Positions 17,418 through 27,024 are shown, numbered from the stretch's first letter. The stretch: 64,000 bases of DNA from Hyphomicrobiales bacterium (GCA_900472925.1 UCJU01000021.1:1-64000); one strand, 5' to 3'. Translations and numbers: made by a program. Notes: a model not told the origin generated them from the letters alone.

Positions 17418-18590
17418 CTACGGGCGCTTGCCGAATTCGGCTTCGCCCTTGACCCAGCGGAACGCCTGTTCAGACAGGGTGATGCCGAGGCCCGGACGCT
17501 GGGGAACCAGCATGCGACCGTTGCGGATCTCCAACCTTTCGTTGAAGAGCGGGTCGAGCCAGTCAAAATGCTCGACCCATGGCTCTAGCTCATAAGCTGC
17601 CGACAGATGCAGGTGGATTTCCATCGCGAAATGCGGTGCGAGCTGCAGCTTTTTGGCTTCCGCCAGCGCGCAAATCTTTAGGAACGGCGTGATGCCGCCA
17701 ACCCGCGGCGCATCCGGCTGGATGAAATCGACGGAATTGTTGTTGATCAGGGCCACGTGTTCCAGCACGCTGGTCAGCATTTCGCCGGTGGCGATGGGCG
17801 TATCGAGATGGGCGGCAAGCGCTGCATGCCCCTCGACATCATAGGCATCGAGCGGTTCTTCGATCCATGTCAGATGATAGGGCTCCATCAGCCGACCGAA
17901 CCGCATGGCGCTTGGCCGGTCCCATTGCTGATTGGCGTCGACCATCATGGCTGCACGTCCGGCTATGTGTTCATGAACGGCCTGCACACGGCTGAGATCC
18001 GTTGCCATATCGGGTTGGCCGACCTTGATCTTGATGCCGCCAATGCCGCCCGCGATGGCGTGATCAACATTTTCAAGAACCTCTTCAATCGGCGACGACA
18101 GGAAGCCGCCCGAGGTGTTGTAGCATTGCACGGAGTCGCGGTGCGCGCCAAGCAGCTTGGCCAGCGAAAGTCCGGCGCGCTTGGCCTTGAGGTCCCACAG
18201 TGCGACGTCGAAGGCGGCGATGGCCTGGACGGCCAGACCGCTGCGACCAACGGAAGCGCCTGCCCAGCAGAGTTTGAGCCAGATTTTGCCGATATCGCTT
18301 GGGTCTTCACCAATCAGAACATCGGCGATTTCCCTGGCATGCTCGAACTGGCCGGGGCCACCGGCGCGCTTGGAATAGCTGAAGCCGAGGCCGCTATGGC
18401 CGGAGGTGGTTTCGATTTCCACGAAGAGGAACGCGACCTCCGTCAACGGCTTCTGGCGACCGGTCAGAACCTTGGCATCGCTGATGGGTGTTTTGAGCGG
18501 CAGGGAGATGGAGGATAGCTTGATCCAGGCGATCTTGTCGCCGCCCGCGCTGTGCGGCACGATCTGGGATTTGTCGAGATGCGTGTTCAT
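17418..18590 (-). CDS. Enolase-superfamily acid-sugar dehydratase, L-talarate/galactarate dehydratase type
   Basis: The 390-residue protein carries the full mandelate-racemase-subgroup catalytic set: Lys187/Lys189 in IKIKVG, metal ligands Asp218 (DANQQW), Glu244 (IEEPL) and Glu270 (TGEML), and His320 in LAPHFAMEIH. The C-terminal half, with QPDAPRVGGITPFLKI and EPWVEHF, closely resembles talarate/galactarate dehydratases as I remember them. These dehydrate the aldaric acid to 5-keto-4-deoxy-glucarate. It is the last gene of the TctCBA operon, 30 bases after TctA, so the importer most likely takes up an aldaric acid. Confidence 0.88.
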   Translation of the reverse strand: MNTHLDKSQIVPHSAGGDKIAWIKLSSISLPLKTPISDAKVLTGRQKPLTEVAFLFVEIETTSGHSGLGFSYSKRAGGPGQFEHAREIADVLIGEDPSDIGKIWLKLCWAGASVGRSGLAVQAIAAFDVALWDLKAKRAGLSLAKLLGAHRDSVQCYNTSGGFLSSPIEEVLENVDHAIAGGIGGIKIKVGQPDMATDLSRVQAVHEHIAGRAAMMVDANQQWDRPSAMRFGRLMEPYHLTWIEEPLDAYDVEGHAALAAHLDTPIATGEMLTSVLEHVALINNNSVDFIQPDAPRVGGITPFLKICALAEAKKLQLAPHFAMEIHLHLSAAYELEPWVEHFDWLDPLFNERLEIRNGRMLVPQRPGLGITLSEQAFRWVKGEAEFGKRP

Positions 18591-18620
18591 TATGGTAGAC
18601 CTTATTTCGAAGTGTCGATG

Positions 18621-20120
18621 TTATTCGGTGAATGCTTCTTCGCGTTTACGGCTGATGGACGGTGACAGCACCAGTGCCAGCACGAGTACGGCGACGATCA
18701 ACAGTGCCAGGCTGAGCGGGCTGCGCACGAAAATCGTCGGATCGCCCTGACCGATGAGCATGGCGCGGCGCAGGTTTTCTTCCAGCATCGGGCCGAGGAT
18801 GAAGCCGAGCAGCAAAGGTGCCGGTTCGAAACGCAGCTTGCTGAGCGCAAAGCCGACAATGGCAAATCCGGTCATGACGAAGACGTCGAAAACGCTGTTG
18901 TTGATGCTGTAGGCACCGATGCAGCAAAAGGCGATGATGCCGGGAAACAGCACATGATAGGGAATGGTCAGCATGCGCACCCAAAGGCCGATCAGCGGCA
19001 GGTTTAGGATGACGAGCATGAGATTGCCCACCCACATGGACACGATCATGCCCCAGAACATGGCCGGTTCGTCCGATATGACGTTGGGGCCGGGCGTGAT
19101 GCCCTGAATGATCATGGCACCGACCATCAAGGCCATGACCGGGTTGCCGGGGATGCCGAGCGTCAGCATGGGAATGAAGGAGGTCTGCGCACCCGCATTG
19201 TTGGCGGATTCCGGCGCTGCCACGCCTTCGATGGCACCCTTTCCGAATTCCGAGCGATTGGGCGACATTCGTTTTTCAACCGCATAGGACGCAAACGACG
19301 CCAGCATCGCACCGCCGCCGGGCAGCACGCCCAGAACCGAACCGAGGGCCGTGCCGCGCAGGACCGGCGCGATAATGCGTTTGAAATCCGCCTTGGTCAG
19401 CATCAAGCCGGTGACGCGTTTCACCCCCACGGAACGCTCATGTTCGTCTTCGAGATTGCGCATGATTTCGCAAATACCGAAAATGCCCATACTGACAGCA
19501 ACAAAATTAAGGCCATCGTAGAGTTCGGGAATGCCGAACACATAACGCGGGCTGCCGCTTTCCACATCCGTTCCGATGCATCCCAGGAGCAGGCCCAAAA
19601 GAATCATCGCGACCGCCTTGAGCAGCGAACCGCTGGCCAGTGCGACGGAGGCGACGAGGCCGAGGATCATCAGAGAGAAATATTCAGCGGGACCGAATTT
19701 TAGCGCGATGGCCGCAAGGGGAGGTGCGGCGACTGCCAGAAGCACGGTGGCGACAGAGCCTGCGAAGAAGGAACCGAGAGCGGCGGTGGACAAGGCTGCC
19801 CCCGCCCGTCCGTTACGCGCCATCTGGTAGCCATCAATTGCGGTGACGACCGAGGAGCTTTCACCGGGCAGGTTGATCAGAATGGCGGTGGTGGAGCCGC
19901 CATATTGCGCGCCGTAAAAGATGCCGGCCAGCATGATGAGCGACGATTCCGGCGGAAGCCCGAAGGTGATGGGCAAAAGCATCGCGATGGTGGCCGTTGG
20001 CCCAAGCCCCGGAAGCACACCGATGGCCGTTCCGAGCAGGCAGCCTATGAAGCAATAGGCTAAATTCATGGGCACAAACGCGGTATTGGCGCCGAGCCAG
20101 AGGTCTGAGAATAAATCCAT
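18621..20120 (-). CDS. tctA: Tripartite tricarboxylate transporter, large membrane subunit TctA
   Basis: A roughly 499-residue polytopic protein with about a dozen hydrophobic helices. It contains the two diagnostic glycine-rich repeats: GVLPGLGPTATIAMLLPI with YGAQYGGSTTAILINLPGE near the N-terminus and GVLPGGGAMLASFASY in the middle. The ATG at 20120 has a GGGAT site; the frame also offers a TTG two codons upstream. It forms the sodium-driven channel with TctB and receives ligand from TctC. Confidence 0.94.
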   Translation of the reverse strand: MDLFSDLWLGANTAFVPMNLAYCFIGCLLGTAIGVLPGLGPTATIAMLLPITFGLPPESSLIMLAGIFYGAQYGGSTTAILINLPGESSSVVTAIDGYQMARNGRAGAALSTAALGSFFAGSVATVLLAVAAPPLAAIALKFGPAEYFSLMILGLVASVALASGSLLKAVAMILLGLLLGCIGTDVESGSPRYVFGIPELYDGLNFVAVSMGIFGICEIMRNLEDEHERSVGVKRVTGLMLTKADFKRIIAPVLRGTALGSVLGVLPGGGAMLASFASYAVEKRMSPNRSEFGKGAIEGVAAPESANNAGAQTSFIPMLTLGIPGNPVMALMVGAMIIQGITPGPNVISDEPAMFWGMIVSMWVGNLMLVILNLPLIGLWVRMLTIPYHVLFPGIIAFCCIGAYSINNSVFDVFVMTGFAIVGFALSKLRFEPAPLLLGFILGPMLEENLRRAMLIGQGDPTIFVRSPLSLALLIVAVLVLALVLSPSISRKREEAFTE

Positions 20121-20159
20121 GATCAATCCCGATCCGATTGTGTCGGTAGATGAGCGATA

Positions 20160-20639
20160 TCAGGACAGGTCGCCGATAAACGGCACCCATGGTCCGAAGG
20201 CACTGACGGGAAGCGACAGAAGCCGGGTGAACAGAATGACGGAGCAGACTGCCATGAACAGGGCCAGAAGAATGGAGTGCCGCCAGTTGGCGTAGGCGCT
20301 GGCGGTGGCGACCGCGATGATCATGAAGAAAATCGTCGGCGCCAGACCAAGCCCTGCAAGCGCCAGACCGAAGAAGATCGGTCCGAAGATGATCAGCGCA
20401 TAGGCTTTCCAGTTGGGCGAGGCGTTGTCTTCCGTCTCATCGGCAACCACGAAGGATTGCACGATCATCAGCGCGCCGATGATGCCCAGAAGAAGGCTCA
20501 GCATCATGGGGAAGTAACCTGCTCCCATCTGGAAGGCGTTGCCGACCTGGAGATCCTGCCCGAACCAGACGAAGAGAAGGCTGATGAAAATCATGGTCAC
20601 GCCGCCGATGAAATCGCGGCCGTTCTTAAGTTTCAGCAT
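20160..20639 (-). CDS. tctB: Tripartite tricarboxylate transporter, small membrane subunit TctB
   Basis: A 159-residue protein with four predicted helices, the usual TctB size and topology. The first helix carries FIGGVTMIFISLLFVWFG and is followed by the conserved GAGYFPMMLSLLLGIIGA segment. It sits between tctC and tctA in the standard order. Sequence conservation in TctB is low, so the call rests on length, topology, the GxGYFP motif and context. Confidence 0.92.
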   Translation of the reverse strand: MLKLKNGRDFIGGVTMIFISLLFVWFGQDLQVGNAFQMGAGYFPMMLSLLLGIIGALMIVQSFVVADETEDNASPNWKAYALIIFGPIFFGLALAGLGLAPTIFFMIIAVATASAYANWRHSILLALFMAVCSVILFTRLLSLPVSAFGPWVPFIGDLS

Positions 20640-20665
20640 GGCTCAATACTCTTGGATAGGAATAT

Positions 20666-20691
20666 CCCGACCGGTGTTGCCATCGGTCGGG
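20666..20691 (-). other. Stem-loop 3' of tctC
   Basis: CCCGACCG and CGGTCGGG pair perfectly, and GTG/CAT inside adds three more pairs (one wobble), giving an 11-pair stem with a TTGC loop. It lies between the tctC stop and the tctB start. It is a candidate for differential expression of the receptor over the membrane genes. Confidence 0.6.
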
Positions 20692-20698
20692 AGCGGAT

Positions 20699-21679
20699 TC
20701 ACTGCAGAGGCACGTTGGCGGCCTTGATGACGTCGGCCCATTTGGCGGTTTCCGTGCCGATGAAAGCCTTGAACTCTTCCGGCGTGTTGCCGACAGGTGT
20801 GGCACCCATGGCCTCGAGCTTGGCCTTCATTGCAGGCTCATGCAAAATGGCCTGCACTTCCTTGCTCAGCTTCTCAACGATTTCCGGCGGCGTGCCAGGA
20901 GGGGCAAAGAGGCCGTGCCAGGACGTGGCTTCAAAGCCCGGAATGACGCTTGCCATGGTCGGGACATCCTGCAGGAGCGCTGCCGGTTCAAGGCTGGTGA
21001 CGGCGAGCGCCTTGACCTTGCCTGCCTTGACCTGCTGGGCCGCCGTCGGAATGTTGTCGAACATCATATCCACGTGACCGGCCACGACGTCGAGAATCGC
21101 CTGGCTGCTTCCCTTGTAGGGGATGTGGGTCATCTTAACGCCCGCCTTGGTCGCCAGAAGCTCACCCGCCAAATGAATGGACGTGCCGACGCCCGACGAT
21201 GCGTAGGTATGCTTGCCCGGCTCTTTCTTCAGAATCTCGATAAGCTCCTGAACATTGTTGGCCTTGATCTTCTCCGGATTGACCACCAGAACGTTGGGCA
21301 GGGTGGCGATCAGCGAAATCGGTGCGAAGCCCTTCTCCTTGTCGTAAGGCAGGCTCTTGTAAAGCGTCTGGTTGATGGCGTTGGAACTGACCGTTCCCAT
21401 GCCGATCGTATATCCGTCCGGCTTGGAGCGCGAAAGGTCGGCCAGACCGACATTGCCACCGGCACCGGGCTTGTTTTCCACGATGAAACGTTGGCCGAGA
21501 CGCTTGTCCAGCCCTTCGGCCACAAGGCGACCGAATGTATCGGTGTTGCCACCGGCTGCGAACGGAACAACGACGGTAACCGTTTTGGTCGGATAATCGG
21601 CGGCATGCACGATCTGCGCGCCAAAAACAGCAACAGATGCCGCCAAAACCGCAGACGTCATGAGACGGGTGAAATTCAT
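20699..21679 (-). CDS. tctC: Tripartite tricarboxylate transporter receptor TctC (Bug family)
   Basis: A 326-residue secreted receptor. ATG 21679 follows GGAGGAGAATTT, which rejects the longer frame from 21772. A signal peptide spans about residues 1-27 (hydrophobic SAVLAASVAVFGAQIVHA). Mature Bug motifs follow: KTVTVVVPFAAGGNTDT near the start, ENKPGAGGNVG, and GMGTVSSNAINQ. It is first in its operon and its promoter region carries LacI-type operators. Bug receptors bind carboxylates; the downstream dehydratase points to an aldarate. Confidence 0.94.
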   Translation of the reverse strand: MNFTRLMTSAVLAASVAVFGAQIVHAADYPTKTVTVVVPFAAGGNTDTFGRLVAEGLDKRLGQRFIVENKPGAGGNVGLADLSRSKPDGYTIGMGTVSSNAINQTLYKSLPYDKEKGFAPISLIATLPNVLVVNPEKIKANNVQELIEILKKEPGKHTYASSGVGTSIHLAGELLATKAGVKMTHIPYKGSSQAILDVVAGHVDMMFDNIPTAAQQVKAGKVKALAVTSLEPAALLQDVPTMASVIPGFEATSWHGLFAPPGTPPEIVEKLSKEVQAILHEPAMKAKLEAMGATPVGNTPEEFKAFIGTETAKWADVIKAANVPLQ

Positions 21680-21756
21680 AAATTCTCCTCCACTTAAGGG
21701 CCGGCCCAACACCGGCGTCGAACGCCATTCCCCTCTGGTCTCCTCCCTGAGTAGAA

Positions 21757-21772
21757 ATGGAAGCGCTTTCAT
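21757..21772. promoter_or_regulatory. LacI-type operator, primary
   Basis: ATGGAAGCGCTTTCAT is palindromic except for one pair and contains the GCGC/CGCT core typical of LacI/GntR-family operators. It lies between tctC and the LacI gene, about 80 bases upstream of the tctC start, where binding would block that promoter. Inferred target of the adjacent LacI protein. Confidence 0.65.
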
Positions 21773-21873
21773 TTTATCTTCAAAACCTGGAAGCGCAAGT
21801 ACCAGTCTTCAACTGTCAATCTTATGGGGCAGGGATGTTGGTAACATTTTTGAAAAAAGAGTTGCCTGCTTGC

Positions 21874-21896
21874 AAAATGAAAGCGTAAATCATTTT
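21874..21896. promoter_or_regulatory. Second operator-like inverted repeat before the LacI gene
   Basis: AAAATGA and TCATTTT flank AAGCGTAAA, so the left half repeats the ATGAAAGCG half-site of the operator at 21757-21772. It ends 15 bases before the LacI start, fitting autorepression. A further TGGAAGCGC half-site lies at about 21788. Spacing between the two full sites is about 117 bases, so looping is possible. Confidence 0.5.
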
Positions 21897-21911
21897 GAAA
21901 AAGGAGTAATG

Positions 21912-22940
21912 ATGTCAAGGCACGCAGACACGCGCCCTATGGCGCCCATTTCCGGGCCCGTAACGCTGGCGGACATCGCCAAACTGGCGGGCGTCTCGCC
22001 GGTGACGGTATCTCGCGCCATCAACATGCCGCATCTGGTCAAGCCGCGCACGCTGGAGGCAATAGAGCACGTCATTGCGCGCACCGGATATGTCCCAAAT
22101 CTGTTGGCGGGTGGTTTGGCATCACGTCGGACACGGCTGATTGCCGCCATCGTGCCATCGGTTTCCAGCACGATATTTGCCGAGACCATCGAAGGATTGA
22201 ATGCCGAGCTGGTGCCTTCCGGTTATCAGTTGTTGCTCGGGCTTTCCGGCTACGACCCCAAGCGCGAACTGGAATTGACGCGCGCCATTCTCGCGCGCCG
22301 CCCCGACGGTATCATCCTAACCGGTATTACGCATTTGAAGGAAACGCGGGCGATGCTGACGGGGGCCGGCCTGCCGATCATCGAAATCTGGGATTCGACA
22401 CCGTCACCGCTCGATACCGCGGTTGGATTCTCGCATTTCGACGCGGGCGCGTTGGTGGCCGATTACCTGATGGTCAAGACATATGACCGCTATGCCCAGA
22501 TCGGCGCAAACGACCCGCGCGCCATCCAGCGCCGAAGCGGCTTCGTCACCCGCTTCTCCTCCAAGACCACCGTGGAAATGCCGAGCATCGAGATGAGTTC
22601 TCCCTCCACCTTCAGGGATGGGCGCGAGGCCATGGCAGAATTGCTGGACCGCAAAAGCGGATCGCTGGCGGTGTTCTGCTCATCTGATGTCGTTGCCCAT
22701 GGGGCGCTGACGGAGGCCAATTCGCGCGGCTGCAGCATACCGAAGGACGTGGCAATCGTCGGCTTCGGTGATTTTGACTTTGCGCGCCACACGTTTCCGC
22801 CGCTAACCACCGTGCGGATCGACCGACACGGCATCGGCATCCGCGCCGCTCAGGCCATGCTGAAAAAGCTGAATGGCGAGGAAGAGCCCGAGCCGATGAT
22901 TGATATGCATTTTGAGATCATCGAGCGTGCATCGGCCTAG
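21912..22940 (+). CDS. LacI-family repressor, gluconate/acid-sugar type
   Basis: A 342-residue repressor from the second of two adjacent ATGs, which has the best spacing to GGAG. The helix-turn-helix is at about residues 18-40 (LADIAKLAGVSPVTVSRAIN), followed by a hinge and a periplasmic-binding-like effector domain starting LIAAIVPSVSSTIFAETIEG. This start resembles the GntR (gluconate) branch of LacI proteins. The frame is open for 84 codons upstream, but that part runs through the operators and antisense to tctC. It is divergent from the tctCBA-dehydratase operon and is its probable repressor, released by an acid sugar. Confidence 0.92.
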   Translation: MSRHADTRPMAPISGPVTLADIAKLAGVSPVTVSRAINMPHLVKPRTLEAIEHVIARTGYVPNLLAGGLASRRTRLIAAIVPSVSSTIFAETIEGLNAELVPSGYQLLLGLSGYDPKRELELTRAILARRPDGIILTGITHLKETRAMLTGAGLPIIEIWDSTPSPLDTAVGFSHFDAGALVADYLMVKTYDRYAQIGANDPRAIQRRSGFVTRFSSKTTVEMPSIEMSSPSTFRDGREAMAELLDRKSGSLAVFCSSDVVAHGALTEANSRGCSIPKDVAIVGFGDFDFARHTFPPLTTVRIDRHGIGIRAAQAMLKKLNGEEEPEPMIDMHFEIIERASA

Positions 22941-23081
22941 GTCTTTGTCAGAACATGTGAACGCTAGGGGTTTTGCGGCATGCGCTGATGATCCACGTCT
23001 TCCGGTTGCTGGACGCACGCTCTGATTGTCGCAATCTCCGTCTGTTCTTCTACGCGACGCGGACCCAAAGAATATTTTCAC

Positions 23082-25079
23082 GTGCCCTCACAAAGTCGTG
23101 AAACCTTTTCGATGGTTGATCGTTCAGCGCCCATGAAAAACAGTGAAATAGAGCCTAAACCGGTTGTTGGTGCCGACGAAACTGACACCGAAGCTGCTAC
23201 CCCCAAAGATGCTCATGACAATGCTGACGAGCTTCCCCCGGAGGAGGAAACTGCTGCTGGCTTGACGCCGGAAGAGGCTGAGGAAGCGCGTCGAAAATAT
23301 TTGCTGAAACGCTTCTGGATCAGCGCGCGCGGTTTCTGGAGCCGCCGTGGTGATAAGCTGGCATGGCTATTCACGCTTGGCCTGCTGACCATGATCGGCA
23401 TCAATGTCGGCTTCCAATATGGGATCAACATCTGGAATCGTGGGATTTTCGACGCGATCGAAAAACGTGATGCGTCAACGGTGTATTCCCTGGCCTCCAT
23501 CTTCCCGCTTCTGGTTCTGGGAAGTGTCTTCATCGTCACGTTCCAGGTTTATGTCAGGATGCGCATACAGCGGCGCTGGCGTTCTTGGCTGACCAAGTTG
23601 CTGGTTGGCAGATGGATTGCAAACGGTCGTTACTACCAGCTCAATCTGATCGATGGCGACCACAAAAATCCCGAGGCAAGACTGTCGGAGGATATGCGTA
23701 TTGCGACCGAAGCGCCGGTCGATTTCGTCTCCGGTGTGATTGCCGCCTTTGTATCGGCCTCGACCTTCATCGTCGTCCTGTGGACAATTGGTGGAGCGCT
23801 AACGCTTTCCATCGGCGGTGTCTGGGTCACCATTCCCGGCTTCCTCGTGATCGCCGCCATCATATACGCGGCCATTACCTCCACCTCGATCGCCTTTATT
23901 GCCCGAAACTTCGTCAAGGTTTCCGAAGTTAAGAACCAGGTCGAAGCGGAATTCCGCTATACGCTGACCCGCGTGAGGGAAAATGGCGAGAGCATTGCCC
24001 TGCTTGGCGGGGAAGAGGAGGAGCGGAACGATCTCGACCAGAGGTTTGGCACTGTCCGAAGGCAATGGCGGCTTATGGCGCAGCAATATATGCGCACCAC
24101 CGTCGTCTCCAATGGTTCAATGCTGATCGCACCCGTCGTGCCGCTTCTGCTCTGCGCACCGAAGTTTCTGGATGGCAGCATGTCGCTGGGCGAGGTCATG
24201 CAGGCAGCGTCCGCATTCACCATCGTGCAGTCTGCATTTGGCTGGCTGGTCGACAACTATCCGCGCCTAGCGGATTGGAACGCCTGCGCACGACGTGTCG
24301 CCTCACTGATGATGTCGCTTGATGGCCTTGAACGGGCCGAAAAAAGCGAAACGTTCGGCCGTATCGTTCGCGGTGAGACCGAAGGCGACACGATGCTGAG
24401 CCTGAAGGATGTGTCCGTGTCTCTGGGAGATGGAACCGCGGTCGTAAAAGAGACCGATGTGGAGATTGGTCCGGGTGAGAGAGTGCTTGTGTCGGGAGAG
24501 TCCGGCTCGGGCAAAAGTACGCTGGTTCGCGCCATTTCAGGCCTCTGGCCGTGGGGCGGCGGCAGCGTGAATTTCCGTGCAGGCAGCCAGTTGTTCATGT
24601 TGCCTCAGCGACCATACATTCCAGCAGGGACGCTTCGCCGCGCGGTGTCTTATCCGCAACCCGCGGAAAGCTGGACGGAGGAGGAGATCGGCATCGCTCT
24701 GGAGAAGGTCGGTCTGGGCCAACTCAAGGACAAGATCGAAGAAGACGCGCCTTGGGACCAGACGTTGTCAGGTGGTGAAAAGCAACGGCTTACCTTTGCA
24801 CGCCTGCTGCTCAACGCGCCCGATATCATTGTCATGGACGAAGCGACCGCAGCGCTGGACGAAAAAAGTCAAGACAAGATGATGCAGATTGTTATCGATG
24901 AGCTGCCCGACGCCACCATTATCAGCGTGGCGCATCGTGCCGAACTGGAGGCGTTTCACAGCCGCAAGATTACACTCGAGCGCCGGGAAGGTGGCGCCAA
25001 GCTGGTGAGTGATATCGAGCTTATCCCACGAAAATCGAGGAAAAAATCTATGCTCCGCAGGATGGTGAAGAGGAAGTAA
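23082..25079 (+). CDS. ABC transporter with fused membrane and ATPase domains (YddA / ABCD type)
   Basis: A 665-residue half-transporter of the SbmA/BacA-like ABC_membrane_2 fold joined to an ATPase. An acidic 70-residue N-terminal tail precedes about six helices between residues 95 and 370. The membrane part holds QRRWRSWLTKLLVGRW and EAEFRYTLTRVRENGE, both typical of this family. The ATPase has Walker A GESGSGKST (about 465-475), signature TLSGGEKQRLTFARLLL and Walker B IIVMDEATAALDE. Homologues (E. coli YddA, mycobacterial Rv1819c, peroxisomal ABCD) handle peptides, cobalamin or fatty acyl compounds. The start is GTG 23082 or ATG 23112; neither has a clear site. It stands alone. Confidence 0.9.
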   Translation: MPSQSRETFSMVDRSAPMKNSEIEPKPVVGADETDTEAATPKDAHDNADELPPEEETAAGLTPEEAEEARRKYLLKRFWISARGFWSRRGDKLAWLFTLGLLTMIGINVGFQYGINIWNRGIFDAIEKRDASTVYSLASIFPLLVLGSVFIVTFQVYVRMRIQRRWRSWLTKLLVGRWIANGRYYQLNLIDGDHKNPEARLSEDMRIATEAPVDFVSGVIAAFVSASTFIVVLWTIGGALTLSIGGVWVTIPGFLVIAAIIYAAITSTSIAFIARNFVKVSEVKNQVEAEFRYTLTRVRENGESIALLGGEEEERNDLDQRFGTVRRQWRLMAQQYMRTTVVSNGSMLIAPVVPLLLCAPKFLDGSMSLGEVMQAASAFTIVQSAFGWLVDNYPRLADWNACARRVASLMMSLDGLERAEKSETFGRIVRGETEGDTMLSLKDVSVSLGDGTAVVKETDVEIGPGERVLVSGESGSGKSTLVRAISGLWPWGGGSVNFRAGSQLFMLPQRPYIPAGTLRRAVSYPQPAESWTEEEIGIALEKVGLGQLKDKIEEDAPWDQTLSGGEKQRLTFARLLLNAPDIIVMDEATAALDEKSQDKMMQIVIDELPDATIISVAHRAELEAFHSRKITLERREGGAKLVSDIELIPRKSRKKSMLRRMVKRK

Positions 25080-25292
25080 TTAGCTGCTTACGTCAGCGGG
25101 CCTTAACGCCTTGGTTTCCGCCGAGAGTATCCTGCAGGGCAGGATCGATGGGCAGCTGTGCAGTCGTTTCCCGGTCTGCATACGCACCCAATGGCCAAGG
25201 CGGCAAAGGATTCTGACTTTGCACTTGCGGACCAACTAACCGGACGTGTCGTATTGTGATCGGTGAAAAAGGACGGCATGCGGAGGGCACTA

Positions 25293-26285
25293 CTACTGCG
25301 CTTCGCACATGGGTAGAGGTTTGGGCGGCGCCGCGGGATGGTCGTCTTTGTACTTTGAGATCATCGGCTCGAGGGTTTGTTTCGGCCAAAATTTGGGTTG
25401 GCCAATGTCTTTCAGGCAGGATGGGTTCCAATAAAGACCAGCCTTTTCCAAAGGTTCCCCGCGTGAGACGGCTTGCGAGACCGCACTGATATCGCTCGAT
25501 TCCGGGTAGATGTAGAGCGTCGTCGGATTTTGGCTGACCATTTGAAGAATTTGCGGCGTGTCCGCCATCGACCAACTGGTACATCCGTCACTGCGTCCAC
25601 CAGCATAATCGACCAGCTTTCCAATGGGAACGTATCCGTCATGGTTCGCGTATGGGCTTTTGGGATCTTTCTGCAGGCACATTCCTGATACCAGCGCAGC
25701 GGCATGGCCACCAATGGCCCGCTCCCTGGCATTAGCCGTCTCACCTTCGCCGTTGAACTGGACGAACGATCGGGTCAGGACTGCATTTTGGTTGGGTGAA
25801 AGTCGATAATATCCTTTGAAAGACGTTTTCGTCTCGGCCGTCGAGTAGGAGCCGCCTGCCGTCAGATTGGAATCGAGCGCGTTGCCGAAGTTTTTTGCGC
25901 ATTGTCTTCCGTTCTGGAAATCAACGACGCCCTTTAGATTGCGCCCGCCGCCATGCCCCGCCGATATCACCCGGAAAGTCTGATCGTGTTCGCAGATGAC
26001 ATAGAAACGACCGCCAGATGCGCCGTTACTGGAGTCGTTCGGCCGCGTTGCGTCCATTGCGAAATAGCAGGCATTCTGGATTTTGCCCTCGGCGACTTTT
26101 TTCAGGTAAAGCGTTCGCGCTCTTTGCAGGACAACAGGCGCGATCTGCCCATTATCGCCCCCAACATGCGCGCTGAGCCAATCTGGAATGTTTTTGGAAT
26201 GTCCAGCCGCAGAAGAGCATGAAACGGAAGCCAATACGGTGGCGCATGCGAGCGCCGTGGCTTGTACATAAACGCTCAACCTCAT
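25293..26285 (-). CDS. Secreted murein L,D-transpeptidase catalytic-domain protein (YkuD_2 type)
   Basis: A 330-residue exported protein. ATG 26285 has an AGGAG site nine bases upstream and is followed by a signal peptide with a lipobox-like ASVSCSSAAG stretch. The catalytic region is GRSDGCTSWS, with the Cys in the usual S-x-G-C position, preceded by YANHDGYVPIGKLVDYAGG. Other conserved parts are VISAGHGGGRNLKG and FVQFNGEGETANARERAIGGHA. These proteins are thought to edit or cross-link peptidoglycan. It is 64 bases after a DUF1007 gene on the same strand. A Cys at the cleavage region could make it a lipoprotein; I cannot decide. Confidence 0.82.
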   Translation of the reverse strand: MRLSVYVQATALACATVLASVSCSSAAGHSKNIPDWLSAHVGGDNGQIAPVVLQRARTLYLKKVAEGKIQNACYFAMDATRPNDSSNGASGGRFYVICEHDQTFRVISAGHGGGRNLKGVVDFQNGRQCAKNFGNALDSNLTAGGSYSTAETKTSFKGYYRLSPNQNAVLTRSFVQFNGEGETANARERAIGGHAAALVSGMCLQKDPKSPYANHDGYVPIGKLVDYAGGRSDGCTSWSMADTPQILQMVSQNPTTLYIYPESSDISAVSQAVSRGEPLEKAGLYWNPSCLKDIGQPKFWPKQTLEPMISKYKDDHPAAPPKPLPMCEAQ

Positions 26286-26349
26286 TCCCGTATTTCTCCT
26301 GATGACGAAGGTCCGATCGATAACAACATGATGTTCCAGACTGTTGCTT

Positions 26350-27024
26350 TTAGCACCGGACTTCAAGCCGGGTTGCGACAAGTTGCGAGTAACTCGTTCC
26401 GCTTGGATCGTTGAAAAACAGGCTCGTCAGCATGGCCTGGTTTTCAGCGAGGATTTCTTTCGAGTCAGGGCGGACAACTTTGCGCTTGCAACGCCCAAAT
26501 CCTTCGCCCGAGGTCTTGAGGTCGCTGTCTTTGGCAAAGTCCAAAGCGGTGTAAAGCGTGGGATCATAAACGCCGAAAACGACGAGACCTTTCAGAGCTG
26601 TTTTCTGCGCCGGTCTTTGCGAAAACGACAAAATGAGCGAGCCGTCTTCGTAGGCGGCGTGAAACACCTCTGGTTTAGCCAGAGCCACCGGTTTTCCATT
26701 TATCGTTATGTTCGTATAATAGTTGTATTGGGCAAGTGAGCCGCGTACGGTTTTTGCTACCGCGTCAAGCTCCGCAGGCTCAAGTTTGAGGTTGGCATTC
26801 TTGTCGAAGTCTAGCAAAACTGAGGACGAGAAAACCTCATCGAAGTGCCAGACGTCGCGTACTTCGACCAGATTGCCATCGGCGTCCGCGACTGCCTCGA
26901 ACTTTGCATCAACGAAGATATGCGGATGCGCGGCCGCCGGCGAAGGTACCGCCGCGACATATCCAGCAAGGCCGAAAATCAAAAGTAAATTCGCCTTGGA
27001 TGTGCACGTTCTAAGAAAGATCAT
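26350..27024 (-). CDS. DUF1007-family periplasmic protein
   Basis: The protein has a signal peptide ending SPAAAHP, after which comes HPHIFVDAKFEAVADADGNL, the diagnostic start of DUF1007 with a His-x-His pair at the mature N-terminus. Further family marks are VRDVWHFDEVFSSSVLLDFD and the LKGLVVFGVYDPTLYTALDF strand. DUF1007 proteins often sit beside RcnA-like nickel/cobalt exporters and may bind metal; no such exporter is nearby. I chose ATG 27024, with a frame open to 27096; the start is uncertain. Confidence 0.8.
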   Translation of the reverse strand: MIFLRTCTSKANLLLIFGLAGYVAAVPSPAAAHPHIFVDAKFEAVADADGNLVEVRDVWHFDEVFSSSVLLDFDKNANLKLEPAELDAVAKTVRGSLAQYNYYTNITINGKPVALAKPEVFHAAYEDGSLILSFSQRPAQKTALKGLVVFGVYDPTLYTALDFAKDSDLKTSGEGFGRCKRKVVRPDSKEILAENQAMLTSLFFNDPSGTSYSQLVATRLEVRC

